From Terribacillus aidingensis (lineage in GTDB: Bacteria; Bacillota; Bacilli; Bacillales; Amphibacillaceae), in NCBI RefSeq assembly GCF_040703035.1, contig NZ_CP159996.1, forward strand, positions 2,266,001 to 2,330,000: a DNA stretch of 64,000 nucleotides. The letters run 5' to 3'. The position numbers and the translations under genes were made by a program. The notes below the pieces were generated by a model. That model saw only the letters and a list, made by a program, of their open reading frames with translations. It was not told where the DNA came from and searched no databases. Position 1 is the stretch's first letter, and each line of letters opens with the position of its first letter. Below, piece by piece: positions 8,964 through 18,426 of the stretch.

Positions 8964-11123
8964 ATGCACACCATTCGACAGAGAATCCGATTGATTATGT
9001 TCTCTTCACTGGCAAGTATTCTGGTACTTGGAGCATTCAGTTTTTATTATTTCTACCAGCAGAATCAAATGTCAGAGGAAACGCAGCGATACCAAGAAGC
9101 CTATGTGTCCAGTCAGTATATCAAGGATGATATGCTCGATACACTGGAGAAGCAACAGACATACTTTGCCCAGCCTTCTGTATCCAACGCCGAAGCTGTA
9201 CTAGGCGCTATAGCCGGCATTGAAAAACAAGCTTCTACATATGAAGCAAAATACCAGGATGAAAAAGATTTGCAAGCGTACTTCACGCAAATCAAGGAAG
9301 GTGCAGCATCTTATGAAAAGGAACTCGAAAAAGTCACGAGTATGAATGAAACAATCGGCTACACTTCCGATGAGGGACTGCGAAAGATCATAAGTGATGC
9401 CTCGGAGAATTTTCGCAGCCTTGCTGAAAATGCAGGAAATGATGTCTCTGCTGCTTTGGAGAACGTTACGCGGACCGAACAAGGTATCATCCAGCCTCCA
9501 AATGGTGCTGCTCCAGATAAAGATGCATTCGATGGAGCAGTAGATGCATTCAAGACAGCGATTTCCGATTCCGATTTGGATAGTGACGCGGTTAGTGAGA
9601 TAAACTCCAGTCTTTTGAAATACACATCAGCAATGTCCACCCTTTCGAACACACGCACCCAGGCAACTGAGCTGGCAGCGAATTTCGAAACAGCCGCTTT
9701 GGAAGTCACAACGACTGTGGACAGTGTCGGCGAAACAGCCATCGAACAAACTGACAATTTAAAACAATCAAACGAAAGGACCTCTACCATTCTTGGCATC
9801 GTCCTACTTGCTGTCATCATTCTTAGTTTCCTGCTCGTACTTTGTATCGGCTGGCCGTTAATCCGCGCCATCGCAAAATCAATACGTCAGCTAAAAGAAG
9901 CTACGGAAATTATCGGAAATGGTAATCTGGCTTATCGTGTACCAATTACCACAAAGGACGAGATGGCAGATTTGGGTGAAACATTTAATCAGATGGCAGG
10001 GAAAATGGAGCAATCCATGATTAAAGTGAAAGAAGCATCCGAAGTATTGGATGATTCCTCTTCGTATCTGGCTGCAGCTTCCCAGCAGACAGCAGCTCAA
10101 TATGAAGAAGTGAACCAAGCTATCGGTCAGGTGGCTGGCGGCGCGCAGGCTCAGGCTGCTCAACTCGAAGAAAGTAATATGATGCTGGATAAGGTACGCC
10201 AGGCTATTACAATGATGAAGGATGAAACAGCACTAGTCAGTCAGGCGATGAAACTAGCAGAGCGGGAAGGAAGCAATGGTATCAATCAGATGCAAAAACT
10301 GCATGAAACCTCTGATAGCTTCTTGACGCTCGCTCAAAAACTGACAGAAGAAATCCAAAGTGCTGTACAGCAGGCAAACCAAATTCGCTCCATCGTCCAA
10401 ACAATTGAAGAGATTTCAGAAAGCACAAACCTGCTCGCGCTGAATGCTGCTATCGAATCTGCTCGTGCAGGTGAGCATGGCCGAGGATTTGCTGTAGTAG
10501 CAGATGAAGTGAAGAAGCTGGCAGAACGCTCCAAACAAGAAGCACAGCAGATCCACAAGCTTGTTGGCACAATGAATCAGCAGATGACCAATTTGGCAGA
10601 AGAAGCTAAAGCCTTTGATGCTTATCAGCAAGTCCAAGCATCAAGTGTTGAAGAAACGACAAATGCATTTGATCGAATTCATAAACAGCTGCAGCAAGGT
10701 AATTCGAAAATGAAGGACATTTCTGCTTCTGTTTCAGAAGTCGCCGCAAGTAATGATACTGTTGCGAGCATGCTTGGCCATATCAACCAGATTGCCGATG
10801 AAGCAGCCGCAACAGCTCAGGAAGTAGCTTCCTCAAGTGATACGCAGGCCGCATCGATTGATATCCTGACAAACGCAGCCGCCCAGCTGCAGCAGCTGGC
10901 AAAGGAATTGGCTGTCGAGGTAGCTCAATTCGAATTCGCCTATGCTTCGGATAATCCAGCTGAATCCAGCGGAGTAGAAGATTCAAATACATCCGAATCC
11001 ACTGTAACAGATGCCACCGAAACAGAAGGCATTGCTGACGAGCTTTTCGAAGCAGATCAGCAAGATTCCCCTGTCATCGGTGATGATAAAGATGATTCGA
11101 CCGAATATAAAAAGACATCATAA
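8964..11123 (+). CDS. Methyl-accepting chemotaxis protein, 719 aa
   Basis: A transmembrane chemoreceptor. TM1 is near residues 7-30, then an extracellular helical sensor domain of about 245 residues, TM2 (about 277-298), a HAMP domain (about 300-350) and a signalling coiled coil whose tip reads [20 protein letters not shown] (about 487-506). An acidic Ser/Thr/Asp/Glu-rich tail of about 55 residues ends the protein. The ATG at 8964 follows AGGGGGGAA, so an ATG in frame at 8907 is rejected. It is monocistronic, with its own promoter and terminator. Ligand unknown; the alpha-helical sensor gives no clue. Confidence 0.9.
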   Translation: MHTIRQRIRLIMFSSLASILVLGAFSFYYFYQQNQMSEETQRYQEAYVSSQYIKDDMLDTLEKQQTYFAQPSVSNAEAVLGAIAGIEKQASTYEAKYQDEKDLQAYFTQIKEGAASYEKELEKVTSMNETIGYTSDEGLRKIISDASENFRSLAENAGNDVSAALENVTRTEQGIIQPPNGAAPDKDAFDGAVDAFKTAISDSDLDSDAVSEINSSLLKYTSAMSTLSNTRTQATELAANFETAALEVTTTVDSVGETAIEQTDNLKQSNERTSTILGIVLLAVIILSFLLVLCIGWPLIRAIAKSIRQLKEATEIIGNGNLAYRVPITTKDEMADLGETFNQMAGKMEQSMIKVKEASEVLDDSSSYLAAASQQTAAQYEEVNQAIGQVAGGAQAQAAQLEESNMMLDKVRQAITMMKDETALVSQAMKLAEREGSNGINQMQKLHETSDSFLTLAQKLTEEIQSAVQQANQIRSIVQTIEEISESTNLLALNAAIESARAGEHGRGFAVVADEVKKLAERSKQEAQQIHKLVGTMNQQMTNLAEEAKAFDAYQQVQASSVEETTNAFDRIHKQLQQGNSKMKDISASVSEVAASNDTVASMLGHINQIADEAAATAQEVASSSDTQAASIDILTNAAAQLQQLAKELAVEVAQFEFAYASDNPAESSGVEDSNTSESTVTDATETEGIADELFEADQQDSPVIGDDKDDSTEYKKTS

Positions 11124-11165
11124 AAAAGAAGGAAGCGGATATTAAAATTCCGCTTCCTTCTTTTT
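11123..11165. terminator. Bidirectional terminator
   Basis: A 17-bp stem (AAAAAGAAGGAAGCGGA and its complement, loop about 9 nt) with A/T runs on both sides. It ends the chemoreceptor gene and the convergent xanthosine triphosphatase gene, whose stop codon falls in the loop. Confidence 0.88.
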
Positions 11166-11669
11166 GTTTAACTCATAAAAGCTATATTGCCCTTTCAACA
11201 GCAAACAAATATGCTCAAACATAGCAGAGCGGGACATATGCCCATTGGTAAAGACGCCGACCGCTCCTTCTGTCGTCGAGATATCCTGCCTGCTTGTAAA
11301 TGTCCGCATAACTGGTCCCAGTTCTTCGCCTGCAAGCACTGGTTCGGCGATGAAGTCAGGCAAAAGCAGTTTTGCACCGCTCGCGCTCCATACCTTGTCC
11401 CCGACTGCTAAAGCACCCCAGTTACATATATACAGACCGTCATCCATCTTTGTGACGCCACCCTCCAAACCGATACCAGCAGCTGCTCCTTCCAGCTTGC
11501 TGCATGCTATCGCACGTTGGATTGCTCCTTGGCGTGTCTCTGCATCGCTCATCGGCTGTTCACTCACGCCGGATTCAACCGCTGCACTTTCAAGCTCCCA
11601 CCGAGCTCCGAAAACTGCTGAAACCGCCTGAACTTTGGCAGGATTTTTAGATCCGACTATCATTTTCAT
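11142..11669 (-). CDS. Inosine/xanthosine triphosphatase (YjjX/DUF84 family)
   Basis: The 175-residue product begins KMIVGSKNPAKVQAVSAVF, typical of the YjjX family, which hydrolyses ITP and XTP to keep non-canonical purines out of nucleic acids. Other family motifs are ETRQGAIQRA and GIGLEGGV. The ATG at 11669 has AAGGAAG 8 nt upstream; the reading frame extends further but lacks such a site. It lies 25 nt downstream of ytoP in the same direction. Confidence 0.85.
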   Translation of the reverse strand: MKMIVGSKNPAKVQAVSAVFGARWELESAAVESGVSEQPMSDAETRQGAIQRAIACSKLEGAAAGIGLEGGVTKMDDGLYICNWGALAVGDKVWSASGAKLLLPDFIAEPVLAGEELGPVMRTFTSRQDISTTEGAVGVFTNGHMSRSAMFEHICLLLKGQYSFYELNKKKEAEF

Positions 11670-11694
11670 CAGTTGCGCTTCCTTTCCGACGAGA

Positions 11695-12762
11695 TCAATC
11701 GTTCGAAGTAATAAGATCCACTGTCGACTGATCCGTCGCCCGTACAAGCTTGATCAGAAGCTCTTTTGCAGCTGCATAATCATCAACATGAATGATGCTT
11801 GCACTTGTGTGGACATAGCGGGAAACTATCCCGATTACAGCTGATGGAACACCTTCGTGTGCTAAATGGACACGTCCGGCATCCGTTCCGCCTTTGCCAA
11901 CATAGTATTGGTAGTTGATATTATTGGATTCCGCAGTATCAAGAATGAATTCACGCATATTACGATTCATGATCATGGTGCCGTCAAAAATACGAAGCAA
12001 TGCTCCCTGCCCCAAATGACCGAAGGCTTGCTTGTCTCCGCTGACATCATTAGCAGGTGAAGCATCCAGTGCATAGAAAATATCAGGATTAATCATATTT
12101 GCAGCTACTTGGGCACCGCGAAGACCGACTTCTTCCTGAACCGTCGCACCAGCATACAACTGGTTCGGCAATGTTTCCCCAGCCACTTCTTCCATTAATT
12201 CCAGCGCCAATCCACAGCCATAACGATTATCCCAAGCCTTGGCCAAAATCTTCTTCTCATTTGCCATTGGTGTAAACGGCATGTACGGCAGAATTTGCTG
12301 TCCCAGCTTCACACCAAGCTCATATGCATCACGCTCATCATCTGCGCCGATATCAATCAGCATACTGTCGATACTGGCAGGCTTACTCCGCTGCTCAGGC
12401 GTTAACAAATGAGGAGGTGTAGAGCTGATGACACCCGGAATCGGTCCTTCGTCCGTCATTACCTGCACGCGCTGTGCAAGCAAAACTTGACTCCACCAGC
12501 CGCCTAAGGTCTGAAAACGAAGCAGACCATTGGGTGTAATGCCTGTGACCATGAAACCGACCTCATCCATATGTCCAGCAGCCATTACCTTAGGTCCACT
12601 GCCTTTCTTTACACCAAAAATACCGCCAAGCTTATCCTGGATGATCTCATCCGCATAAGGCTTCAGCCTTTCCTTCATAAAAGCACGCATCAGCTGTTCG
12701 TTACCTGGCGCTGCCTGCAGCTCTGTCAATTGTTTAAATAAATCCAATGTTTTTTGGTTCAT
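11695..12762 (-). CDS. ytoP: M42-family metallo-aminopeptidase YtoP
   Basis: The 355-residue product has the M42 co-catalytic metal pattern: [10 protein letters not shown] (about residues 63-72), [10 protein letters not shown], the catalytic QEEVGLRGA and ALDASP. These enzymes remove N-terminal residues (glutamyl or broad specificity) from peptides and form large tetrahedral assemblies in the cytosol. It is divergent from ytzB. Confidence 0.92.
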   Translation of the reverse strand: MNQKTLDLFKQLTELQAAPGNEQLMRAFMKERLKPYADEIIQDKLGGIFGVKKGSGPKVMAAGHMDEVGFMVTGITPNGLLRFQTLGGWWSQVLLAQRVQVMTDEGPIPGVISSTPPHLLTPEQRSKPASIDSMLIDIGADDERDAYELGVKLGQQILPYMPFTPMANEKKILAKAWDNRYGCGLALELMEEVAGETLPNQLYAGATVQEEVGLRGAQVAANMINPDIFYALDASPANDVSGDKQAFGHLGQGALLRIFDGTMIMNRNMREFILDTAESNNINYQYYVGKGGTDAGRVHLAHEGVPSAVIGIVSRYVHTSASIIHVDDYAAAKELLIKLVRATDQSTVDLITSND

Positions 12763-12905
12763 GTATATGTACTCCCTTTTTGTCAGACTATTGTATATCT
12801 ATTGTAAACTATTGCTCCTCAACATGCCATAAAGGTTGTTTCGTTTTATATTTCTAAGGTAATAAGATATAATAGAACATAACTTAAGTTGAAGAGGTGA
12901 CCAAA

Positions 12906-13223
12906 ATGGGCGTAAAGAAAACAGTAGCAATCGTAGGTGCTGGCCTTGCGGCTGGATACTTGATCCAGAAGCAGATTGCGAAACAACAGAAAGTGACTCC
13001 GGAAAAAGCATTGAAATTCGCTAAAGAAGCGTTCAAGAAAGAAGGTCCGATCAGTGGATCTTGGATCTATATGAAACCGGAAGAAAAAGTGAAGCACGGC
13101 CTCACGTATACTGTTTACCGTGGCGGTATCTCCCGTACGATCGACGGAAAACCTGCTCAATACGAATTTTTCGTAGATGCAGAAACTGGATCAGTTATCG
13201 ACGCTGTCGAATCAGCATCCTAA
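12906..13223 (+). CDS. ytzB: YtzB, PepSY-like small protein
   Basis: A 105-residue protein with an N-terminal hydrophobic segment (TVAIVGAGLAAGYLIQKQI) and a PepSY-like region (TPEKALKFAKEAFKKEG ... YEFFVDAETGSVIDAVES). The ATG at 12906 is chosen because GAGGTGA lies 6 nt upstream; the GTG at 12897 overlaps that site. It matches ytzB in length and position next to ytoP. Function unknown. Confidence 0.8.
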   Translation: MGVKKTVAIVGAGLAAGYLIQKQIAKQQKVTPEKALKFAKEAFKKEGPISGSWIYMKPEEKVKHGLTYTVYRGGISRTIDGKPAQYEFFVDAETGSVIDAVESAS

Positions 13224-13234
13224 TAAAAAGCCGC

Positions 13235-13267
13235 ACCCCAAAAGTTAGTAACTTAACATTTGGGGTG
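13235..13267 (+). terminator. Terminator of ytzB
   Basis: Stem CACCCCAAA with a 15-nt loop, followed by TTTTTTT on the plus strand. Confidence 0.85.
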
Positions 13268-13605
13268 TTTTTTTGTGGACTTTTTGAATGAAATCAGGCT
13301 TTTCTGACTCTTAATATAGAGTAGATATCCGAGAGCAAATCTCCCTTCTTATGATCACCTTTGTATAATTAATTTCTTCCCTAATGTGGAATTCGGATTG
13401 TTACTTTCCAAGTCAGTCGGTTACAACCCTTGTCTACAAATTGAATCATTATATATACATAGCCGAACTTGTATTCATTCCACCCATCACATAAGTAAAC
13501 AGTCTAACTTTTGAATCGATCGATGGAGAATATTAGCATAAAGGTACGCAGCGGCATCTTTGCCGGGGGAGAAAAAAATATAATCAAAGACCATTTACAC
13601 TACAT
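13268..13605. other. Gene-free stretch before a strong hairpin
   Basis: About 340 nt without a convincing ORF on either strand. It contains the short hairpin CGGCATCTTTGCCG near 13552 and ends at a bidirectional terminator that serves no annotated gene, so a small RNA is possible. Confidence 0.3.
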
Positions 13606-13648
13606 AAAAATATCCCGGAAGTCTGAAATAAACTTCCGGGATATTTTT
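13606..13648. terminator. Orphan bidirectional terminator-like hairpin
   Basis: A perfect 17-bp stem (AAAAATATCCCGGAAGT, 9-nt loop) with T-rich 3' arms in both directions. No coding gene ends here. Confidence 0.75.
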
Positions 13649-13724
13649 ATTGGTATATGGTTATGATTTCAAACAATCAACCTAATCCTTATTGCAGCTT
13701 AATTATGTTATTCACATTTAAAAA

Positions 13725-13763
13725 GCTGGCTTGAGTTCGGTAATAGACCGTCCTCAAGCCAGC
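13725..13763 (-). terminator. Terminator of trmB
   Basis: Perfect 11-bp stem (GCTGGCTTGAG) followed on the minus strand by TTTTT, about 57 nt after the trmB stop. Confidence 0.8.
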
Positions 13764-13820
13764 CTACTGGCAATATATAGTAACTTGTTTTCTACACCCT
13801 ACTTAACTAGCCGAGTTTTT

Positions 13821-14459
13821 TTATTTGAATGTAGCGACACTGCGATAGATGCGGTAGCCGCGTGAAGAGAATTTCTCCTCATATTCTGTTTTCACATTTA
13901 ACGGATCGTTCTCTGCATGCAAATCAAGCTTCACTTCCTGCAGAATCATGCCGTATCGGGAGAAACTAGACAAACTATACTCAAATAGCTTCTGATTATC
14001 TGTCTTGAAGACCACTTCTCCATCATCTTTTAATACAGATTCATATTGCTTCAAAAAGCTTTTATATGTTAAGCGACGCTTTTCATGCTTATTCTTCGGC
14101 CAAGGATCAGAGAAATTCAGATAAATGCTATCCACTTCATTCACTTCAAATAATTCACGGAAATCAGCTGCATTTTCATTCAATAGCCTTACATTCGGAA
14201 GATCTGCTTCAGCTGCTTTTTCCACAGCTGTCACAATAATACTTTTCGCTTGTTCAATTCCGATGAAATTGTATTCCGGATGCTGGGCTGCCATGCCAGT
14301 GATGAACTGCCCTTTGCCAGATCCAATCTCAACATGCAGCGGCTTATCGTTACCGAATAGCTCTCTCCATTTGCCTTTATAATTTTTCGGTTCTTGTACC
14401 ACGATATGATCGTTTTCTTTTAAATAATCGTCTGCCCAGGGTTTATGGCGCACACGCAT
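13821..14459 (-). CDS. trmB: tRNA (guanine-N7-)-methyltransferase
   Basis: TrmB makes m7G46 in tRNA using S-adenosylmethionine. The 212-residue product starts MRVRHKPWADDYLKEND, typical of the family, and has the SAM loop VEIGSGKGQFI (about residues 43-53) and the catalytic NFSDPWPKNKHEKRRL region (about 119-134). The ATG at 14459 has AGGAG 9 nt upstream; the longer frame reaching 14624 has no family similarity. Divergent from ytzH. Confidence 0.95.
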   Translation of the reverse strand: MRVRHKPWADDYLKENDHIVVQEPKNYKGKWRELFGNDKPLHVEIGSGKGQFITGMAAQHPEYNFIGIEQAKSIIVTAVEKAAEADLPNVRLLNENAADFRELFEVNEVDSIYLNFSDPWPKNKHEKRRLTYKSFLKQYESVLKDDGEVVFKTDNQKLFEYSLSSFSRYGMILQEVKLDLHAENDPLNVKTEYEEKFSSRGYRIYRSVATFK

Positions 14460-14544
14460 ATGTCTCACTCCTATTTCTGCCCACCCGCCTGCATAGTTTG
14501 ATGCCAAAACGCACACGCTATGCTCAGGAAGGAGGGGAAAATCG

Positions 14545-14829
14545 ATGTCACTTTCCGTTGAAAACCAACTTAGCCTTCTTCGGGATATACTTAGCGAACA
14601 TTGCGAATCCTGCTGCGGCAGCAAATCCGAATACGAGCAAATATCCCGCCTGGCACGTTCTATTTTATCTAATAAATCAACCGATCAGCAAGAGCTTCTT
14701 GCTTTGCTTCCTGGTATCCATTCGTACAGTTCTGCCGGTGAAAAAGCTGCAGATATCAATGCGCACATCACATCGAACAGAGAACATCTCGAGGATTGGG
14801 TAGAGACCATCAACAGCTTTCAAGGCTAG
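14545..14829 (+). CDS. ytzH: YtzH-like small protein
   Basis: A 94-residue protein starting MSLSVENQLSLLRDILSEH, followed by the conserved CESCCGSKSEYEQ segment with three closely spaced cysteines. The length and the position between trmB and ytmP match YtzH. The start follows GGAAGGAGGGG. Its TAG stop shares the palindrome CTAG with the stop of convergent ytmP. Function unknown; the Cys cluster could bind a metal, which is my inference. Confidence 0.8.
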   Translation: MSLSVENQLSLLRDILSEHCESCCGSKSEYEQISRLARSILSNKSTDQQELLALLPGIHSYSSAGEKAADINAHITSNREHLEDWVETINSFQG

Positions 14830-15611
14830 CAGGACAGCTGGTGCAGTTCCGTAAGCAGCTGTCCTAATTCTATACTTTTGCGTTTCATGTTATCATCGCG
14901 GAGCGACATGATGATACGGGCAGCTTCATACCAATAAATACGTTTTAAAAGTGCATCATTCAGTGGCTTGCCGTATGCTTTCATCCATTCTTCCCAGTCA
15001 GGATATGGAACGTACTTCCTAAGCAGCATTCCAATGTCAGCTGCCGGGTCCGCAATGAGAGCACTGTCCCAGTCTACAAGATACAGCTCATTATGCTGGC
15101 TTATCATCCAATTATTATGATCGATATCAAAATGACAGACTGCCAATAGCTGATCTGGCATTTCAGGTAAGAATTGCTCCATACTTGCAAGCACCTGTTT
15201 TAAAGCAGGCAGCCGATTTTGGAAGCCAGCTGCTTTCTCCCGCAGCTCTTCCATTTTCGTCTCTGGCTGAAGCGGCTTCTTTCCCATACGCATTAGCAAG
15301 TTCAGCATCTCGGAGGAATGATGGATTTTGCTAAGTAGCTTTGCCACTCGAGGATCGCTCATTTCTGAGAAGGTCAGACCTCGTCCCATCAGCCATTCCT
15401 GAGCCGTAATGACATCCCCGTTTTCCATCCTTTTTGTCCATACCAGCTTCGGCACAATCCCTTCTGCTGAAAGTACAGCCAAAAAAGGAGAAGAATTGCG
15501 CTTTAGAAACAGCTGCCTCTCTCCGCTTTTTGCATAATATGCTTCTCCTGTTACACCGCCGGCAGGAGCAATCTTCCACTCATTTCCCAGTATGTGTTCT
15601 AACCAATTCAC
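14826..15611 (-). CDS. ytmP: YtmP, aminoglycoside phosphotransferase-fold kinase
   Basis: A 261-residue APH/choline-kinase-fold protein. The catalytic loop is CHFDIDHNNW (about residues 152-161) and the metal-binding motif is LVDWDSA (about 171-177). The start is a GTG preceded by AGGAATG. The family phosphorylates small hydroxylated substrates; the one used here is unknown. It converges with ytzH with overlapping stop codons. Confidence 0.85.
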   Translation of the reverse strand: MNWLEHILGNEWKIAPAGGVTGEAYYAKSGERQLFLKRNSSPFLAVLSAEGIVPKLVWTKRMENGDVITAQEWLMGRGLTFSEMSDPRVAKLLSKIHHSSEMLNLLMRMGKKPLQPETKMEELREKAAGFQNRLPALKQVLASMEQFLPEMPDQLLAVCHFDIDHNNWMISQHNELYLVDWDSALIADPAADIGMLLRKYVPYPDWEEWMKAYGKPLNDALLKRIYWYEAARIIMSLRDDNMKRKSIELGQLLTELHQLSC

Positions 15612-15775
15612 CGTTCATTCCTACTTTCCTAGTGCAATCGCTTTGCATTACTAGCTGTAAACAAGCCCAGCGTGACACAAGGCAAGTACATTCCCGAACA
15701 AATTCGACAGACATACTTAAGATTACAACATTTGCTATGGTTTTATCAATACGATAGGACTATAAAACCGTTTAT

Positions 15776-16687
15776 TTAACTAAAAAATTCTTCCTTTTCT
15801 TCCTCTTCCCATTCCGGACGGGCAACAGCCTTCGTATATGCGTGGTCCAGCAGCACTTCACTGGCACGAAGCTGCACATGTTTAAGAGCTAACTGCTCCT
15901 CTCGCTTGGCCATCAGCCAAGCTGTATGCTTTTGACTGCCGATAAACTGTGTGTTTCTTGGCTCGCTTGCAAAACGAATTTGATTTTCCCTGCTCAAGAC
16001 TACCTTTTGAACAGGAAGATCGATATCATATTTTCTGAGGATACCTTGTACCAGCTTTTCTGTTCTATTCAACGATAGCATTGGATTGAGGAAAGTAGAA
16101 AACTGCCCCTTAGATTCCCGCTTCCATGTTCGTTCCTCACTAGCCCAAAACAATACATCCGGCTTGTCCTCCAGAACGGAAATGATCTCTATGCCCAAAG
16201 GATGGATTAAAATCGTTTCTGCCTCCATTGTGGTCTGCTTCACTTCAAAAACAGGCTTATACATTACAAAGAAAGTGTCAGGAAATCGCTTCAGAAAGTA
16301 TCTGAGAACCGGATCTTTTTTAAATTTTTGATCAAAGAAAGAAAATTCCCCAAGCGTGCTTGTAGCCCATTTTAGCTGAAAATCAAATAGCTCTTCCAAG
16401 AAATCCTGCTTCAGGATCTTTTCTGTGGGAGCCACATATGCGAGAGCAGGGTTCGGCTGTTCCACTTCTTCCTCTTTTTTACGGAAGACATGATACCACG
16501 ATTTCTTTTGGTCTTCTTCCTTTGCTTCGTCTGTAACAAAGGAAGCAGGAGCAGCTTGCTGCTGCTCCCATTCCCTGTGCATTTTCTCCCAATTCTCTTT
16601 TTTCAATTTGATGAATTGTCCAGGATATCGGTAAGGATGCTGTTCATAACGAGATATATATTCATGCAGCTTGATCAATTGCGCCAC
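15776..16687 (-). CDS. ytlQ: YtlQ-like protein
   Basis: A 303-residue cytosolic protein without membrane segments. The N-terminal ~80 residues are basic with KLKKENWEKMHREWEQQ, and the central part has a DVLFWASEERTWKRESKG motif reminiscent of nuclease-related NERD folds, though I cannot confirm the catalytic residues. It lies immediately downstream of the 2',3'-cyclic phosphodiesterase gene (6 nt gap), as ytlQ does beside ytlP in B. subtilis, so the name rests mainly on synteny. Confidence 0.65.
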   Translation of the reverse strand: MAQLIKLHEYISRYEQHPYRYPGQFIKLKKENWEKMHREWEQQQAAPASFVTDEAKEEDQKKSWYHVFRKKEEEVEQPNPALAYVAPTEKILKQDFLEELFDFQLKWATSTLGEFSFFDQKFKKDPVLRYFLKRFPDTFFVMYKPVFEVKQTTMEAETILIHPLGIEIISVLEDKPDVLFWASEERTWKRESKGQFSTFLNPMLSLNRTEKLVQGILRKYDIDLPVQKVVLSRENQIRFASEPRNTQFIGSQKHTAWLMAKREEQLALKHVQLRASEVLLDHAYTKAVARPEWEEEEKEEFFS

Positions 16688-16693
16688 ATAGAT

Positions 16694-17245
16694 TCACTCC
16701 TTTTCCAAATCTTTGACCAGTACTGGAACGTATTTCGGTCGTTTACCCGGTTCAATACGGTAAAGTGTTACCTTATCCACAAAGAATGGTACGGTCAAAT
16801 GTTTATCCAGAAGCGGAAGCGGACCCTCCACCTTGCCTGATCCCCATTTCTTCCCGAGTGTTATATGCGGCCGATACGGTCGGTTCTCACGCTGGAATCC
16901 AGCTGTCATTGTACTTGCAGTCACTTGCTGATACAGCGCTTGGAGCGGATCAAATGGTTTTAACCCAGCCCATACAACGCGAGGCTGCTTCGGACTGCCG
17001 AAAGTGTCCACACCGGCTACTTCCAAGGAAAAAGCATTACCAAAATCCTGCTTCTGCCAAGCTAACTTTATCTTATCCAGCTGTTCATCTGTTGTAGGCC
17101 CCAGGAATTGAAGTGTAATATGCAATTCCTCCGGCCTTGGCCATAGCTTCATTGGAACATACGCTTTCAACTCGTCTTGCCATTCAGCCAATGCTGCCTG
17201 AATAGATTCATCAGAACCTATACCAATGAAATAATGTGCACTCAT
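16694..17245 (-). CDS. thpR: RNA 2',3'-cyclic phosphodiesterase
   Basis: A 183-residue 2H phosphoesterase. The two HxTx motifs are LHITLQFLG (about residues 45-53) and PHITLGKKW (about 127-135). Family members open 2',3'-cyclic phosphates on RNA ends and ligate tRNA halves in vitro. The start overlaps the preceding MFS gene by 4 nt (ATGA type), so they are translationally coupled. B. subtilis name ytlP. Confidence 0.9.
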   Translation of the reverse strand: MSAHYFIGIGSDESIQAALAEWQDELKAYVPMKLWPRPEELHITLQFLGPTTDEQLDKIKLAWQKQDFGNAFSLEVAGVDTFGSPKQPRVVWAGLKPFDPLQALYQQVTASTMTAGFQRENRPYRPHITLGKKWGSGKVEGPLPLLDKHLTVPFFVDKVTLYRIEPGKRPKYVPVLVKDLEKE

Positions 17246-18426
17246 GCTACTCCTCTTTTCCCTTTAGCAGTACCCATCATTCTCTTCACGATAAACAAAA
17301 TACCCACACCAATGAAAGTCGTTGCAGCAAACAATGCATACATGTGGTAAACAGTTGCTATCTCCAGTATCATCCCGCCCATCAGGTTGAACAGCGCATT
17401 ACCCAGTCCTGTACCGACTGCGGAATAAAGCGCAATGGCAGTAGCTTGTACAGATGATGGCGCAGTACTTCTGATGTAAAGCAAGGCAGCTGGCACATAG
17501 AGTCCGATCGACAATCCCTGGACAATGGTTGTAATGAAGATAACAGTAAGAGATGGGTCGAACATATACAAAATCCATCTTGCACCTGATACAGCTGCAC
17601 TTAATATGACAACATGCAGAATGCTCATCTTACCAATGATCCGATGAGCCAGTTTCATGAACGGCGCTTCACTGCCTGCTCCCAGGAAGAAAGCGATGCC
17701 GACAGCGCTTAGTGTTCCTCCAGCCGCTAAAATGAATGTCCCAAAATAGAAATTATTTGCGAGAATTGGGCCGAAAATAAGGAAATTAGATGCAAGGAAC
17801 AACATGAATGGTTTATTTTTCCTTAATGTACGTAATCCTTCTTTCATTGACACTCTGGCTATGTCATAACCTTGCCGCGGAAATTTACGCAATGCTGGCA
17901 GTGCAAGAAGCAGAAACAAACCGTATGCTATGAAAATGACATCCACTGTACCTGCGAAATCTGCTATGTATCCTAACAGGAAGGAAGCAACCGCGAATCC
18001 TATAGCTCCCCATAGACGGATGTTCCCGTAAACAAGCTTGTGCTGCTCAACAAAGCTCAACGCCATACTGTCGGACAAAGGAATGACAGCTGCTTGGAAT
18101 ACGGCAATAGCCAGCATTCCGATCAGCAGCAATGCATAATGATCATAAAATAAATAAATGAATGCAAGCGCCGCTGCAGCAAGTAATGCTGCAGCCAAGA
18201 GACGCAATGGTTTCTGGGTATAATCGCTAAGAAGCCCCCAGACAGGCTCCATTACCGTATTAACCAATGGAATTGCCGCTACTATCAGACCAACAAGCAC
18301 AGGATCTAATTGTTTTTCTTCCTGGAGGAAAACAGCAAGCAGCGGAAACAATGATCCATTGGAAAGAAAAGCTGCTAAATAAAAGTACTGAAAAGATCTG
18401 TAGGTCTGTTTAGTCGTTGCTTGCAT
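17242..18426 (-). CDS. MFS transporter, MFS_1-like group
   Basis: A 394-residue integral membrane protein with about 12 hydrophobic segments. The motif following TM2 (VWGLLSDYTQKPLRL) corresponds to the MFS loop A signature. Sequence style (YFYLAAFLSNGSLFPLLAVFL at the N-terminus) resembles the LacY/NupG-like MFS_1 branch, for which sugars or nucleosides are usual substrates; the substrate here is not determined. The start abuts the pepV stop, so it is in the pepV-MFS-thpR-ytlQ operon. Confidence 0.8.
   Translation of the reverse strand: MQATTKQTYRSFQYFYLAAFLSNGSLFPLLAVFLQEEKQLDPVLVGLIVAAIPLVNTVMEPVWGLLSDYTQKPLRLLAAALLAAAALAFIYLFYDHYALLLIGMLAIAVFQAAVIPLSDSMALSFVEQHKLVYGNIRLWGAIGFAVASFLLGYIADFAGTVDVIFIAYGLFLLLALPALRKFPRQGYDIARVSMKEGLRTLRKNKPFMLFLASNFLIFGPILANNFYFGTFILAAGGTLSAVGIAFFLGAGSEAPFMKLAHRIIGKMSILHVVILSAAVSGARWILYMFDPSLTVIFITTIVQGLSIGLYVPAALLYIRSTAPSSVQATAIALYSAVGTGLGNALFNLMGGMILEIATVYHMYALFAATTFIGVGILFIVKRMMGTAKGKRGVA

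Noticed and set aside
12846..13160. 104-codon minus-strand frame
   Set aside because: Antisense to ytzB, which has a better start site, family match and terminator.
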